Shown here in pieces: positions 9,798 through 22,055 of a DNA stretch of 41,135 nucleotides (its first letter is position 1; the number at the start of each line of letters is the position of its first letter). A model generated the notes under the pieces. The model was not told where the DNA came from. It saw only the letters and a list, made by a program, of their open reading frames with translations, and ran no database searches. Source of the stretch: Saksenaea vasiformis B4078 (taxonomy: Eukaryota > Mucoromycota > Mucoromycetes > Mucorales > Saksenaeaceae); NCBI GenBank assembly GCA_000697055.1, contig JNDT01001408.1, positions 1 through 41,135 on the forward strand, given 5' to 3'. Made by a program: the position numbers and the translations under genes.

Positions 9798-10710
9798 TCT
9801 ATCAGAAACCGATCACGAAGAAAGGCATATTCTTTATTTTATCAGATACTGTGAAATCCGAGTAAGCTTCAAAAGAATGAAAAACGTGTGTAACAAAAAT
9901 GGGTCCTTGAGAGCGATCTTCAACAGATTTTATTAAGACAGATTTCAGGGCGTGTCCATATCGTAGTTTCGTAAAGTGTCATGATAATAACAAATAGGAG
10001 ATTTTCAGCGAGAAGGACCAATGGCTGAAGTGTAAAAACACTTGCTTAGTTGCGTCGTTTTCCCGTCTTTTGCTGTACAGTGCAACACGTTTAATTATTG
10101 TACTTTACGCGAAGTATTATTTTGAACCTGTTTGTGAGCAGCAAAAATCTAGCTCGTATATTTGAATTCCTGAGATTATTTGTAGCTGTGGGTCTATGTT
10201 GTTAGCTAACTACCAAAATAAGAGCATAAACGTATTCTCTGGTGACTTTTGCATTATCAAAAGTTCATTTGCTCTTCTACGTGTTTTGTCATGCCTGTTG
10301 GAAATTAGGTTTTTAGGACTGAGTTTTTCAATCCGAATACTTTTTCAGGGGTAGTGTAATTCATGCACACATTAGAGAGATGAGGACTCCGAAAACTAGG
10401 AAGAATCTGGCAGATCCTCCTATCCTCCACTGCACCGAGCATTGTACGGCACAATCCTATTTTTCCAGTATTGCTACACTCGTACTTTATGTTGGACTAC
10501 CTCATGAGATCATGAAGAATCGAAGCCCGAAATAAAGAATCAAAATATCCCCTCGCTACACGGTTATAACCAACAGTCGAGCGAGAATCCATATACAGTG
10601 CTTAGTTTAGTAGAAGTCGATAGACACAAGCACACGCGCACGCGCGGACCATGCCACGAGAAGGGAATGTACAAGGGTTTAGCTGCCTGAACTAACTACT
10701 TGTTACAATT
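9798..10710. other. intergenic between the Fanzor 5' end and the EFL1 3' end
   Basis: About 900 AT-rich bases with no ORF I can support. It should hold the upstream end of the Fanzor element and the EFL1 3' untranslated region. An alternating CA/CG tract lies at about 10629-10646. No terminal repeat was recognised. Confidence 0.45.
10629..10646. repeat. alternating purine-pyrimidine CA/CG tract
   Basis: The segment CACACGCGCACGCGCG alternates purines and pyrimidines and is GC-rich within an AT-rich flank, so it could adopt Z-DNA. It lies about 70 bases beyond the EFL1 stop codon. No function can be assigned. Confidence 0.4.
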
Positions 10711-13700
10711 TTAATTCTTTTTCAAGGTTCTCTGTTTCTCTGCATGCTCTACAAGCTTCTTCTCCACAAACATGCCCTATAACAAAGTGTCAGCCAGTTA
10801 TGCACAACTCTCGCCACCTTTACCTTTCTCCTTCGGACCGTATCCATGTATTTTTTGGCCAAGTTTTCACGATCAGCTTTGTCGCCCAAATCTTCTAATT
10901 CTTCTTCTGTTGTTGGCACCCAGAATGGATCTTCATCGAGCATCTCAAATCTACGCGAAAGGGATTATGATCAGCTACATCAACATTGCTAGGGAATAGT
11001 GTCATACCCGCTAAACACAAGTTGAGGACTTGCAGCGCCAGATGTACGTTTTCGGATTTCTACATAAAAAAGAAAAAGATCAGCATGTTATTTGTATCAC
11101 GTACGAAGCACAAACCGTCTGAAAAGCCAAAACTTTCAGTGACAGGTAATAAGGCACGGATTTGCCAGAATGGAGTACCATCCTTCAAGTCTTCCGAAAC
11201 GATTTTTCCTTTGCGTTTTGAAATGACACCATAGACTCTTCCCAGGACCTCGGCTAACCATGTGTTATTCATCTTGTACCAGGATCGTCGTCTGCTTGTG
11301 CTTACCTGAAGCTTGAATATCACATGTATACATGGCCAATAATAACCGAGGAGACCAGTCCAAGAATCCTTGACGACATACTTCCTTCATTGCGGAGATC
11401 ACTTGACCTTGGATAACCCCCAACCGTGAGCGGACTATGTACAAACGCGTGTAAGAAATGTCACCCTAATCAAGCTGCCATGTGTACCATCATCAGCGTT
11501 CGACTCTTTCTCGTGGATAATCACATCTTGCACGATATAACAGACACCAGTGACTGGCTCAGCACAGAGCGGACCAGTTAACGTCGACAACTGGAAACCT
11601 GTGTGGATATGGAAATCCACATCCAAGATACCCAGTGGTGCCGTTTCTGTATTCTTGTCTGCATTCTCCACCTTCAATACCTCGTCGATATGATCTTCTG
11701 CTATTCCTTCCCCAGCGGCCACCGTTTCTCGCGAATCGATTTGGAAGAAAGGCTTACGAATGTAGCCAGGGATTCGATTGATCAAAAGATTCGGTCCGAC
11801 ACGCCTTGGACCAAATGCCCAAATCCTAAAAAGCGTGGAGCGGAGCGAAGTAAGTAACAGATATCATCACCATCGTGCACTTTTTGATTACGCACTGATC
11901 GACTATACCGTCCCACAATAAAGCAAACTGTCCACCTTCTTTCCGTGCTTCTGCGAATTTCTGAGCGAGAGCTTCCTGAAATTCTTGAGCTGACATGATC
12001 TTATCTGGCTGCTCGCCTCCTTCTTCCACTTCTTCCTCATTCTCGTCGTCCTCTGTCTTCAATACAGCTTTTTTCTTGGCTAACTTCTCGCCAACAATAG
12101 CTTTGATCGTGGGTGCATTCGCTTTAAGGAACTCAGTAACCTTGTCGGGTAAGGGAACGGTTCGCACTTTGAGGCTCAGGTGTTTTGTAGATGTCTGAAC
12201 TTCCAAAGTACCACGTGGCATCGTCACATCATTTCTCTCTTTGTTACTCGATAGATCTAATATTGACAAAAGTGAATGGATTATTCCTTTACAAACGTAC
12301 TCATATACCTCCACTAACGATTGTCTCTTGGAAAGGAACGATTGGCTGTGATACATGGATATCGATTTTAGCAAACCGTTCCTTCAGATCACGCAGACAA
12401 CGCTAAAGAAAATGGAGAGAGGATATGAATATCCCTGCAACGGTGGCAGTTCCGTTAAAATACACTTACCTCTAAATGCAGTTCACCCGCTGTCAAAATG
12501 ACGTGCTCTCCAGTTTCTTGTAACATGACTTCGACGCAAGGATCAGCTTGGTTCAGCAGTCGGAGACCCTCCACCAGCTTATCCATGTTACCTGTAAAAA
12601 CAAAAAAAAAGGAAGAAAGACAGTGTTAGAGCACAACCTGTTTATGTTTGGTTTCTTCTTTTTCTTACCGGGATCTTCTGGCTCAAGAGCAACCCGTACG
12701 ATCGGGGAAGATTGCATCTTCACGCCGGCCATGTTCTTGACTCCTTCAAGCGTGCTCGCCAGAGTACCATTTTTCAAGATATGTCCTTCCAATCCACCGA
12801 TACCAAACACATTACCGGCCGACACTTCATCCAAAGCTTCCAAGTCACGACCCATAATCAAATATAGATTCTCGACAGTGATCTCAGAGCAATGCTTATG
12901 AGGATATTGTGGATCAAACTTCGGTCCCATGACATAGACTTTTTGTCCTTTACGGATTGTGCCTGAATACAGGCGTGCAAATCCGATGATACGTTCACCT
13001 TTGAGATCAGTGGCGTCTTCATCCGTTGGGCTGGCTTCATCCGTAACAGTTAGCGTGTTAAGATCTAAAGGTATGCTGTCTTCCGATGTTTGAGCTGCCG
13101 CCGCAGCTGCCGCTCTGAGTTCACGTTGCTGTCTTCCTCGCGCTCTCATTTCTTCCGCTGTCATTTGTTTCCTTCGGTTTTCCGGAAGCTGGTCCACCGG
13201 CACTGCGAACATTTTGCTAACGTAGGCTACCACGGGTGCGTCCTCGGACGTGTCACAACTATACAACGCTTTTTCGACATCGTTCGTAGGCCCTAACGGT
13301 TCGTTGTCGCTGCTTTGAACGTTAGGGTATAGCAGCTTCGGGAGACGGATCTGTTGGGCGTCTTTGGGCGGTGGCAGCTGGCCAATGATAGCCAGCAAAA
13401 CGCACGTAGAGAGGGGCAGCCATTGCGAAAAGATAGCGGTAAGAAGTGTTTGCGTGTCACGAGAGCGCAGATCGCGGGGAAGGACTTTGATATTTAAGGC
13501 GCCTACGATTTTCTCGGTGCGTTCGCGATTTCTGAAAGAATCCCTCTTAACAAACTGGACTTTGAACGCAATGCAATTTCTGAGTTCACTTACTGCTGCA
13601 CTACAACACTATCGTAAACTGCCCATATATTCTCGAGGACGAACTGAACAAACATTGGCTTCAGATTCCGTCCCTTCAGTTGCTTCTGGCGAATGACGCG

Positions 13701-14752
13701 TTTTGCTTTGGGGTCGAAGTAATAATCGCCCCATAAACACTTTTGCAAAATTTGTTCCTTAAACCCAAGCTTCTTTGCATATAATGAAGCAAATTGTTGT
13801 ATCCTGAATCACGGTTCTTCATGAATATTCTCTCTACTACAGATCTTACGCTTAAACCACCCCCCCTTCCTTGTACACTTACCGGAACGCCCATCCATCG
13901 ATGGCACTCGCAAAGACAACGTTTCCTCTTGCAGGATCAAAGTAAATATCTGAATCGTCACGTTCTTCCATTGACCAATCAAAGGTCTGCTGAACACCGG
14001 GTTGATCCTCTTCCTCATTTGGTTTTTCGACCTCCATTTTCCTCGCCTCGTCTTCCATCCAATCGCCTGTAAAGAATGTGGCCATGACAGCATTCGCTTG
14101 TTCCAAGATTTTGTTCAGATGAATATAGGCTTCGTGAGGTGTGAGCTTCAGTTCGACAATTAAACGATCCAGTTTATTCAACACGAGAACAGGGCGCACT
14201 TTGTCGATCCAAGCTTGTCGTAACACAGAAATTGTCTGGTTTTGTCGTAAGAGAACTTCATGCTTCGATCAGACACAAATTTTTTTACCTGTGTACACAC
14301 GCCTTCTACCGCGTCAATCAAAACCAGTGCGCCATCACATAGTCTAGAAGCAGTGGATACTTCCGAGGAAAAGTCGACGTGACCGGGGGAATCAATAAGA
14401 TTAATCAAATATTCACTTGCGACAGAATCTATAAATTTTACTTAAGCCGCTTTTGTCATGGTGGCGATTCGCCTTTTTTTTTTCCCTTACCTTCGGCTGT
14501 GGACTTTACAAGCTTGAAATAAAGACTGATTGCACTTGATTCCATTGTAATGCCTCGTTCTTGTTCGTCCTCTCGAGAATCTAAATAGCGTACCTTGCCA
14601 GCCATTTTCGAGGAAATGATACCATTGGTAGCAAGGAGCGAGTCGGACAGGGTGGTTTTACCGTGATCGACATGAGCGAGAATGCAAATGTTTCTAATGT
14701 TTCTCGCATTGCGCTGCAATGCAGCGATCTGCGTCGATGTAATCGCTGGCAT
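10711..14752 (-). CDS. EFL1: elongation factor-like GTPase 1 (60S maturation)
   Basis: Fourteen exons: 14752-14491, 14428-14289, 14235-13883, 13803-13594, 13531-12669, 12591-12470, 12402-12309, 12256-11896, 11825-11488, 11434-11306, 11253-11116, 11059-11008, 10950-10824 and 10776-10711. All phases agree and give 1084 aa, the usual length. G1 is AHVDHGKT (residues 26-33), the switch region has [11 protein letters not shown]3 is DSPGH and G4 is NKLD. The C-terminus matches EF-2-like domains IV-V ([21 protein letters not shown], ending [14 protein letters not shown]). An acidic and Ala-rich insert lies around residues 420-470, as expected for EFL1 compared with EF-2. Family role: with SBDS it releases Tif6/eIF6 from pre-60S subunits in the cytoplasm. 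Several donors are weak (GTTTGT, GTACAC, GTGCGT), but each alternative breaks the frame. Confidence 0.95.
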
Positions 14753-16406
14753 TAAAGGTTTTTTTTATTGCACTGTGTGTTTGCACAGAGAATTTGGTGG
14801 CGGCGGGCTTATAACAAATCTGGGGTTGGAATCGGCCTTGGACCGCAGCACGACCAATGATGGACGAGTTGCAGTTTCGCATAGTGGTTGTGACATTTCG
14901 AGGCTATGTGACCCGCTATGCAATGAAAAAAAAAAAGCAAGTGCATGAAAATAAGAGAATGTAGAAACAACAATCTGATTTCTAGAAGAAAAAGTAATAG
15001 CATTGCGCCTCCAACTGCTTTTTTCTTTTACATAAGACAACGTCATGGATTGATTTCGTTCTGGTTCTTCCTGTAACATTGGCTAAGCTTGCAAACATTG
15101 AATTCTCTAAAATTCTGTCTACACATCATGATCGCAACCTATATACACCATAAGATATGGGCCAAAAAGAAACATTGTTTTCAACATGATAATGCTTACT
15201 GCACATAGCAAGATAACGCTTAGAACGATATTCTTTGTGCATACTACGTTCGTATTTAAACATTTGACTTTATTGACGCCAAAGATAGGTAAATTGACTT
15301 TTTTTTTTTTACAGATGCAGTGATACGTATAGGTATTTTTGCTGACAACAGGTAAGGAACTAACGGTACCAACTACTTTATTCTTTCAATCAGATATAGG
15401 TCCAATCATGAACATAGGACAATGTCGATAGTTGCAATTTAGGAAAGACACCTATAGCTGAACTACATCTTGATGAAGAGAGAAAGAAGAGAATTCCTGA
15501 CCGGACCTTTTTCTTTTTTTTCTTTTTTTTTTTTTTGCTGCGGGGTCCCGATCCTAATAGAATAAACACGTCGGGAAACTCAGCAAGTCTTTGTATCTTG
15601 ACTAGCTGGCTGTACCGTCTGCAAGGATAGTTTTAAACGAAGAAAGTTCATTGAAAAGTCTAAATTCCAAAAGACTAACGTTTTGATAAAGAGAACTTCG
15701 TTTCACGATACACCGACCATTTCTTGTATGCAAAATTCGACTTATGCATTAAAGTATCGCCATTTACCGAGAAAGTAATCTGTAAAAGTCATATCGATAC
15801 GCCGAGATATGCATCTCATTGTCAAGTACAGACAACGCCCGTTGAAAGCATAACAATTCATGGTAGTACAAATACCATTAATGCAAAACAAATAAGAAAT
15901 AGCATTCAAACGAAACTTGATTCTGTGGCGTTCAGTAGATCGGAAAAGATCCCGCTCCATCCCGAATGTACCGAGCTTGTCACATCTTACGGACAACTGT
16001 TTAAGCCTGACAGTTGATGATGTGATATGGAAAAAAGGAAAGGAATTGGTTTGTATCGTATGGGGCGGCGGCGAATTTAAAAAAATCGAACATCACTTCA
16101 AATCTAGCCTACGTTTGGATTGAATTAAAAGCAAGTAAGTCCATTCCATGAGCATTACTACCGCTGCATGTTCTCCTTACATGCGGATTAATGAACAATG
16201 TGACGTTTCCAAATGTTTCGTATTTTTTTTTCTTTTTCCCTATTTCGTTGTTGTGTGTTTGGTCATGGTTAGAGTTCAGAAGTTGAACAATGGTTGGATC
16301 ATGAGTATATTATGAATGAAAGAGAGACGTTGTGTATGTGTGGGATTAAGAGATTTACAGAAAGGGAAAAGAAAAAAAGAGTGAGAGAGAAAGACAAACT
16401 GTACAA
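14753..16406. other. intergenic, EFL1 upstream region
   Basis: About 1.65 kb between two minus-strand genes. It contains homopolymer T-tracts (about 15299-15311 and 15513-15536). An ATG ORF at 15724-16017 (+) is followed by an overlapping frame to 16123, but neither shows a known domain or splice signals, so I do not call a gene. The first few hundred bases probably hold the EFL1 promoter. Confidence 0.45.
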
Positions 16407-17492
16407 TTATGGATCTAACAGCAGTGGCGTTGCTTCACTGGTGCAGGTAATATCACGTTTGCAGATGGGACACTAAAGGACACGCATTTTAGCCCACAGA
16501 TCTCCCGAAATAAAGTAAATCCTACTTACAATTTTCTTTTGGGTGGTGAGCCATGCATCAACACATGGCATATGGAATTCATGATGACATGGTAGCACTC
16601 TCAACGTATCGCCATCCACGTAATCATCGAGACAAATGGCACAAGACATGTCATTTTTCTCTCGGCGAAACACGCGGACACTCAGACGTGACACCACTTC
16701 GGCAGGTGCCAACTCCTGCTGACGTTTATGTCTTTGTCGTAATTGCCATGCTACATAGATAAAGAGCATCATGATACTTGGTGACACAAGGACAATAATA
16801 ACAACATCCAGCATCGGCCTATGAAACAAAGATTAAAAATAAAAAAGTTCATCGTGAATCATTTTTTCTTATCCGTACCAAGTGATAAAATCGTCCAATT
16901 GCATAAGTACCAATGTCGGAGCAAATTCAAGGAGTTTATGATATTCATCTCGAGGTACGAATACACTTGGTATGACAATGTCCGATGTATAGCCTTATGA
17001 ATTCATGCTAAGCCCCCTCTTTCTCTTCTTTGTTCATCAAAAACAGATCCGACCTACCAGGTGAAAACATGGTGACCCAATTGACACTATCAGGATCACC
17101 TACTACAACAGCAATTGCCCCACTTTGTTGCATATTTCGGACTTTTGTAATGAAAGAGCAACCTCCTCTCCTTAGAAGGGCTATCCAATCTGCGCAAGGT
17201 GGTTGAGTAAGAGTGCAGCCAGTTATATCTTGTGGAGCGGACAAGAAACCCAGTTTTCCATTTTCAGATACACGTGGTCCAAAAGCAGCACTTCGATCAG
17301 CCAACGTTTCATTTGTTGCCTTTTTATAAAAAGGGGGGGAAGAAGAAGAAGTAGTAGTTAATATAAAACGATCTCTAGGATAAAGAGAGGTAAAGGATAA
17401 TGACTTACAACTATCAGTATAGATGCCATGACATGACTAGAATATATCATAAGCCCTATAAACAACAAGGGCAGTCGCATTATAACAAGCAT
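16407..17492 (-). CDS. PA-TM-RING E3 ubiquitin ligase (RNF13/RNF167-like)
   Basis: Five exons: 17492-17409, 17319-17058, 16993-16879, 16818-16530 and 16472-16407. They join in frame to 271 aa. A signal peptide at residues 1-25 (hydrophobic core [11 protein letters not shown]) leads into a protease-associated domain (about 29-150) with [18 protein letters not shown], typical of PA domains. A transm­embrane helix lies near 155-178. A RING-H2 finger (about 213-255) has the pattern C-x2-C-x14-C-x-H-x2-H-x2-C-x11-C-x2-C, with the last CxxC in exon 5. All eight ligands are present. Family knowledge: such ligases sit in endosomal or vacuolar membranes and ubiquitinate membrane cargo. A second ATG at 17480 is also possible. 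It is divergent from the kinase gene, with 192 bases between the two starts. Confidence 0.9.
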
Positions 17493-17684
17493 AAAAGAAG
17501 AAGGAAAAAAAAAAAAGAAAGAAGAAAAAAAAAAGAGGAAAAAAAAAAAAGGCTCAACTTGGCGCTTCCAGCATCTGGGTCAGCATGTATATTTTTGATC
17601 TCCGCTTCAAATCCATTCTCCCTGTCATGCAATCCGTTTTCTCCCTACCAAGTTATAACAAAACTTGGTTCTTTTTCTTCACAA
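17493..17684. promoter_or_regulatory. shared divergent promoter with purine-rich tract
   Basis: These 192 bases separate two head-to-head start codons. About 17490-17552 is nearly pure A/G on the plus strand (AAAAAAGAAAGAAG type). Such stiff tracts tend to exclude nucleosomes, which fits a bidirectional promoter. The promoter role is inferred from position. Confidence 0.5.
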
Positions 17685-19453
17685 ATGAAAACGGCCCAAA
17701 TTTACCCAATGCCAATCACTCATAGGTTTCGCAAATTCTCATTACAACCAAAAATCATACCCGGCGATGTAATTACAACCAATTACATTTATAAAGATTA
17801 TGATGCAACCACTGGAAATAAGATCATAAACAATTACATGATCCTCAAAGAAATTGGAAGAGGTGTTCATGGAAAAGTCAAGTTAGCTGAGGACTTAGAT
17901 ACCGATGAATTAACTGTAAGTCCTACTCTTTTTATTTCTTCATGTCTCATTATTTTATGTGAATTCTGTCTGTAGGCTATCAAAATTGTTGACAAGCGTA
18001 CACGGCGGAAGCAGTTAGGGTACAGTCTATTAAGGGGAAATAATCAGGTCGATGCAAAAACATACAAGGAAAATGAGCAAAAGATCCGTAGAGAAATTGC
18101 CATTCTAAAGAAATGTGTTCATCCCCACGTGGTGCGTTTACGGGAGGTCATTGATGATCCTGCAAGTCGAAAAATATATATGGGTACTTCCTCGCCTCGA
18201 TTATCTATCTATAGATGAAAAAATTTTCTTACACGTCCCTGTTTAGCACTTGAATATATGGAAGGTGGTGAGATTCAATGGAGAGATGAAAACGAAAATC
18301 CCGTCCTGTCTATTGATGAAGCACGAAGCATTTTTCGCGATGTTGTAAGCGGATTGGATTACTGTAAGTCTCTCGCTCTCTTTCTCTCTCTCTCTCTCTC
18401 TTTGCTATGTCACGAATGTCAAAAATGATCACTTATTTTTTAACCTGGAACAACAACAACACTAGTGCATTATCAGGGTATTATTCATCGCGATATCAAA
18501 CCGGCAAATCTGTTGTATTCCAAAGATCGTGTTGTAAAAATCTCGGACTTTGGCGTCTCTTATTTCAATGAACTGCTCGCTGGCGATAAATCAATGAACC
18601 AGACGTCCGTCGAAATTGACCGTGAACTTGCAGAAACTGCCGGAACACCTGCGTTTTTTGCACCTGAACTATGTGCTGGTGAAGAGGATCGACAGCGGAT
18701 CACAAAATCGATTGATGTATGGGCATTGGGTGTCACTCTTTATTGCTTTCTCTTTGGTCGGTGCCCCTTTAATGCCGCAACCGAGTTTGAGTTGTTTGAT
18801 CTTATTCCCAAACAGCCATTAACTTTTCCCTCCCCCGAGGACATTGGATTCGACGTGTCAGAAGACTTGAAGGATTTATTAAATCAGCTACTGACAAAAG
18901 ATCCTGAGAAACGCATTTCCCTCGATCAAGTCAAGGTTTGAGTTTTTCTGAAACTTGAGGATGAAAGCTAATCGATGGGCTAGATCCATCCTTGGGTGAT
19001 TGCTGATCTCCAAGACCCTCACGCCTGGTGGGAAGAGGCTGACCCACGCCGACGTAAGACAGTGGAAGTGGATGACGAAGATCTGATCCAGGCAGTGACC
19101 ATCATGGTAAAAATATATTTTTTTTTATTATTTTTTGATATGCCAAAACCAGTAAATCGATAAATGACCAACCGAATGATTTTTCTATGTAGGATCGATT
19201 GCGAAACACGATTCATAAACTGTCTTCTTCTCTTTCTTTGCTTGCTCGCGGCTTCTCTCGACGTCGAACGAAAAGTGCATCGCAAGCTGTACCACTGCCC
19301 AATAATTCATCCATTTCATCTTTCTCGTTTCAACGCTCACTGGTGGAAGACCATCATTTGGCATTTGATGAACATGAGTCACCGTCATCATCATCATCTG
19401 GTTTGGTAGTTACTTTCAACCATTGCAACAACATGTCATCCTGTCACCCGTGA
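17685..19453 (+). CDS. CaMKK/Sak1/Ssp1-type Ser/Thr protein kinase
   Basis: Six exons: 17685-17915, 17976-18183, 18247-18363, 18466-18935, 18984-19106 and 19193-19453. They give 469 aa in frame. The kinase domain starts near residue 50. Gly-rich loop GRGVHGKV (59-66), catalytic Lys80 in AIKIVDK, HRDIKPANLL (Asp195), DFG (213-215), and the activation segment GTPAFFAPELC (from 245), which is diagnostic of CaMKK and the yeast Sak1/Tos3/Elm1 group. Family role: these kinases phosphorylate the activation loop of SNF1/AMPK and related kinases in energy, calcium or osmotic stress. The C-terminal 86 residues are Ser-rich (SSSLSLLARGFSRRR) with likely basophilic phosphosites. The third intron carries a long CT repeat. 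The last donor of exon 4 is GTTTGA, which is weak. It converges with the PPxY protein gene, 109 bases away. Confidence 0.92.
18370..18403 (+). repeat. CT microsatellite within a kinase intron
   Basis: An imperfect (CT)n run fills the 5' part of the 102-nt intron at 18364-18465, followed by CAACAACAACAACA just before the acceptor. This makes the intron the longest in the gene; the extra length is repeat expansion. Confidence 0.8.
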
Positions 19454-19562
19454 GACTATTTATTACTTCGGTAACCATATCAATAAGGTGAAAAGGGAAA
19501 AATACTCTCTCCCACGTTTGGTATACTATTTACAAAGAAATGTGATCAATTGACCCGAGGAT

Positions 19563-20377
19563 TTAGGGTGCGTAGGGCGGTGGAGGCATTGTTTTGGGAT
19601 CTGGATGAAGATGTTGTTGTTGAAGTCTATACTGCAATTGTTGTTGTTGCATACTTGGCGTTGTCTGCTGCAAACCAGAAGAGGATGGATTCCCTTCTTG
19701 TGCCTGATAATCTAAGACGTTCACGGAGTTAGGCGCTGGAGAGGCGTTCCGAATGGCTCGTCGTCTTCGATACATATAAATAAATAGTAAGACACTGAGG
19801 ACTATAAGAAGGCCGATGATAGCTGCCACAATGTGTACAGTATGGTGTCTTGGATGTGAGAAAAGCGGCATTTTGCAATGACCATCGATGCATCGACCAT
19901 GGCGACACTGATTTGTTGACTCGCAGTTGTCATCCACTCGTGGCACACAGGTTCCTGTAAGGCAGTAGGTGGTGTCGTCGCAATTGCTTAAGTAGTTGTC
20001 TAAGGGTCGATGCGGATCGTCGGGTGGCCATACTATCGAGGTCTGAGTAACGGTATGATTGATTTGTACGACAGGTACTGTCACACATGGCTGATGAAGA
20101 TGTGCCGTCTCGCCACAAAATACAGGTGAGCGATCAGGACGCTGGAGCACCCATCTTTTGTTTTTTTTTTTTTTTGGTTTTTTTTCAGAAGGTTTTTTTA
20201 CACACCATATGGATTTACTTACTGGGAGTGATGAAGTGGCAAACATTGGATAGCTGAGGAGGACACGATGCACAAAGAATTATTATTAGAGCAAGGCCAA
20301 GTGCAGTCGACGCCAATATAACGTTGAGCTAGTAATGCAGGCACAAACGTGGAGAATATAATAAGGAAAAGGACCAT
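19563..20377 (-). CDS. single-pass Cys-rich membrane protein with PPxY tail
   Basis: Two exons, 20377-20223 and 20154-19563, 248 aa. The start gives a clean signal peptide (MVLFLIIFSTFVPALLA, 1-17). The extracellular part has about 14 cysteines, the last group spaced C-x6-C-x5-C-x6-C-x5-C-x4-C-x4-C (roughly residues 110-145), resembling small disulfide-knotted modules. One helix (158-180) is followed by RRRR, setting an outside N-terminus. The cytosolic tail is Gln-rich and ends MPPPPYAP, a PPxY motif that binds WW domains of Rsp5/NEDD4 ligases or their adaptors. I do not recognise the family. Inference: a surface receptor or sensor, or a cargo adaptor recruiting an Rsp5-type ligase. The intron is strongly pyrimidine/purine biased near its acceptor. 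Confidence 0.8.
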
Positions 20378-20928
20378 GGAGGAGGAATAAGCATCAGTCC
20401 CGCTACGACACTGGATTTCGAGGTGCTTTGTTTTCTTAAGTACTGCGTAATGATGTCTCTGTATAAATCAGACCGATGATTCCAAATGGTCAACAGCGTT
20501 CGCGTTCGTTAAATCTCTAAAGAGAAAAAGTATTACGTCTTGCACACTTTTATTTTTGCACAGATCTGGTTTGGAATGACACAAACCAGAAAAGAAAACA
20601 AGCACGCAATGTAAGATAAAGCGATGAGCGTTTACTCTTCTTGCAAGATCGTGGAATGGGATACCGAACCCACGGAGACGGCAACCTGATAATAACGCCA
20701 TCGGATCTTTAAATCAGTTTCCTGGATTTCTTCTGTGCGGCATCCGTATGCATGCTGCAATTGACAATTAAAGAACTCCTTCTCACCTCGCTTTTTGCGA
20801 TTTTATTGCGACACATAGAATTACAATGAGTAAAAAAAAAAAGGCAAACATAAAGTAGAAATTATACATTGTGATACACAATGAAAGATGCTAGATCTAC
20901 TCTATCTAACTAGAAGAAAATTCACGAA
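20378..20928. other. intergenic between two minus-strand genes
   Basis: 550 bases. A minus ORF from 20701 begins in a good start context and could splice at GTAAAC, but every continuation stops after about 10 codons, so I do not call it. The rest probably holds the promoter of the PPxY protein gene. Confidence 0.4.
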
Positions 20929-22055
20929 CTAGAGATGATTCAAGATATCTACAATTGGATCCATATTGGCGTCACCAACGATGACGATATCAAATGCCTT
21001 GGTATAGCGTGGTTCAAGTGCCTCGATATCATGATTAAGGAATCCTATGTTCAGGCACAGATCGTGCTTGATTCCTTGACTCATTTGCAGATCGCCCAAG
21101 GAATCGCCCACCAGAATGACATTTTTGCGGTGTTCGATCGTTTGGTAATAGGGCGTTGTCTCCAACTGGAATTCGGACTTGTTGAACACATGAATTAGGG
21201 GTTCTGCAAAATCGTAGCAGTAACCTTCTTCATTGAATTTCATCATGTTTGATACAATGTGCATATTGTCGTGATAGATTTTTGCTTTCTTCAGAATTTC
21301 CTCGATGATATTCCCTATCCCAGCGGAAAACACGAGGAACGGGATTGCATTATCACGACACACGTCAAGAACAGTGTCTAACTTAGGGCGTAATTGAATG
21401 TCGGCGTAATCCACCATACCTCGGATATCTTAACCCATCCATAAGTCCCTGTTTTTCTTTTATCCATTCTATCAACTTACCATCCATAGTCAATTTCTCC
21501 TTGATAAGCAGTTCGTGCGCCTCCTGCCACCAACTCATCATGTATGGCACCTTTTCTTCATGTGTCATATTCCTGTCAATCTCTATTGGGTAATATTTAT
21601 TGTAGATGCGATCCGTCTCCATCTTGAGCTAGATAGATAAATAGATAGGCTTCATCAGTTAAACAAGCTTCATCGGATAGAGTCCACGTTACCGTCGTGC
21701 TCATTTTCGGATAACGTGCAGGGATACCGTGCGAAGAAACATTGCGCTCAAACGCGAAAGTTTTCCGGTTTCTCACCCACTGTCTGGACATGGTCATGTC
21801 AAAATCTGAACACATGTTGGACATGAGCCATGGAAAGATACAAGGAGTAAAAAGTACTGACCACAAATGAAATGCAGGTTCGTGCACCCGTCTTCCAGGA
21901 TCTTATGTAACTTCTTCTTGGTCGCCTCGATCGCATTAATTCGAACTGTCGAATTCTGCAAGAGTAGTTGTACTATCATTGTGTCAGCTTCAAAAAGAAT
22001 TTAAATTCTGCGATCGAACATTACTTAGTGCATCGACTTGTTTCGTGGAAGGCAT
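20929..22055 (-). CDS. cytosolic 5'-nucleotidase III-like pyrimidine nucleotidase
   Basis: Five exons: 22055-22025, 21972-21862, 21805-21693, 21628-21481 and 21419-20929. They join in frame to 297 aa, the family's usual size. HAD-fold motif I is DFDMT (catalytic Asp48 and Asp50, split by an intron just before it). Motif II is FSAGIG. The cap and substrate region contains IVSNMMKFNEEGYCY, and motif IV is LVGDSLGDLQM. Together these match the UMPH-1/cN-III family (NT5C3A, NT5C3B). Role: dephosphorylation of CMP, UMP or 7-methyl-GMP in the cytosol, linked to RNA and cap turnover. One donor is GTCAGT rather than GTAAGT. An unusual short first exon of ten codons precedes a 52-nt intron. Confidence 0.93.

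Noticed and set aside
15724..16123. Two overlapping plus-strand ORFs that look weakly protein-like
   Set aside because: They are in different frames, no intron joins them, and no motif is recognisable.
20468..20701. Minus-strand ORF starting MALLSGCRLRGFG with good start context
   Set aside because: Every reading after the possible GTAAAC donor meets a stop within about ten codons, and the unspliced ORF shows no domain.
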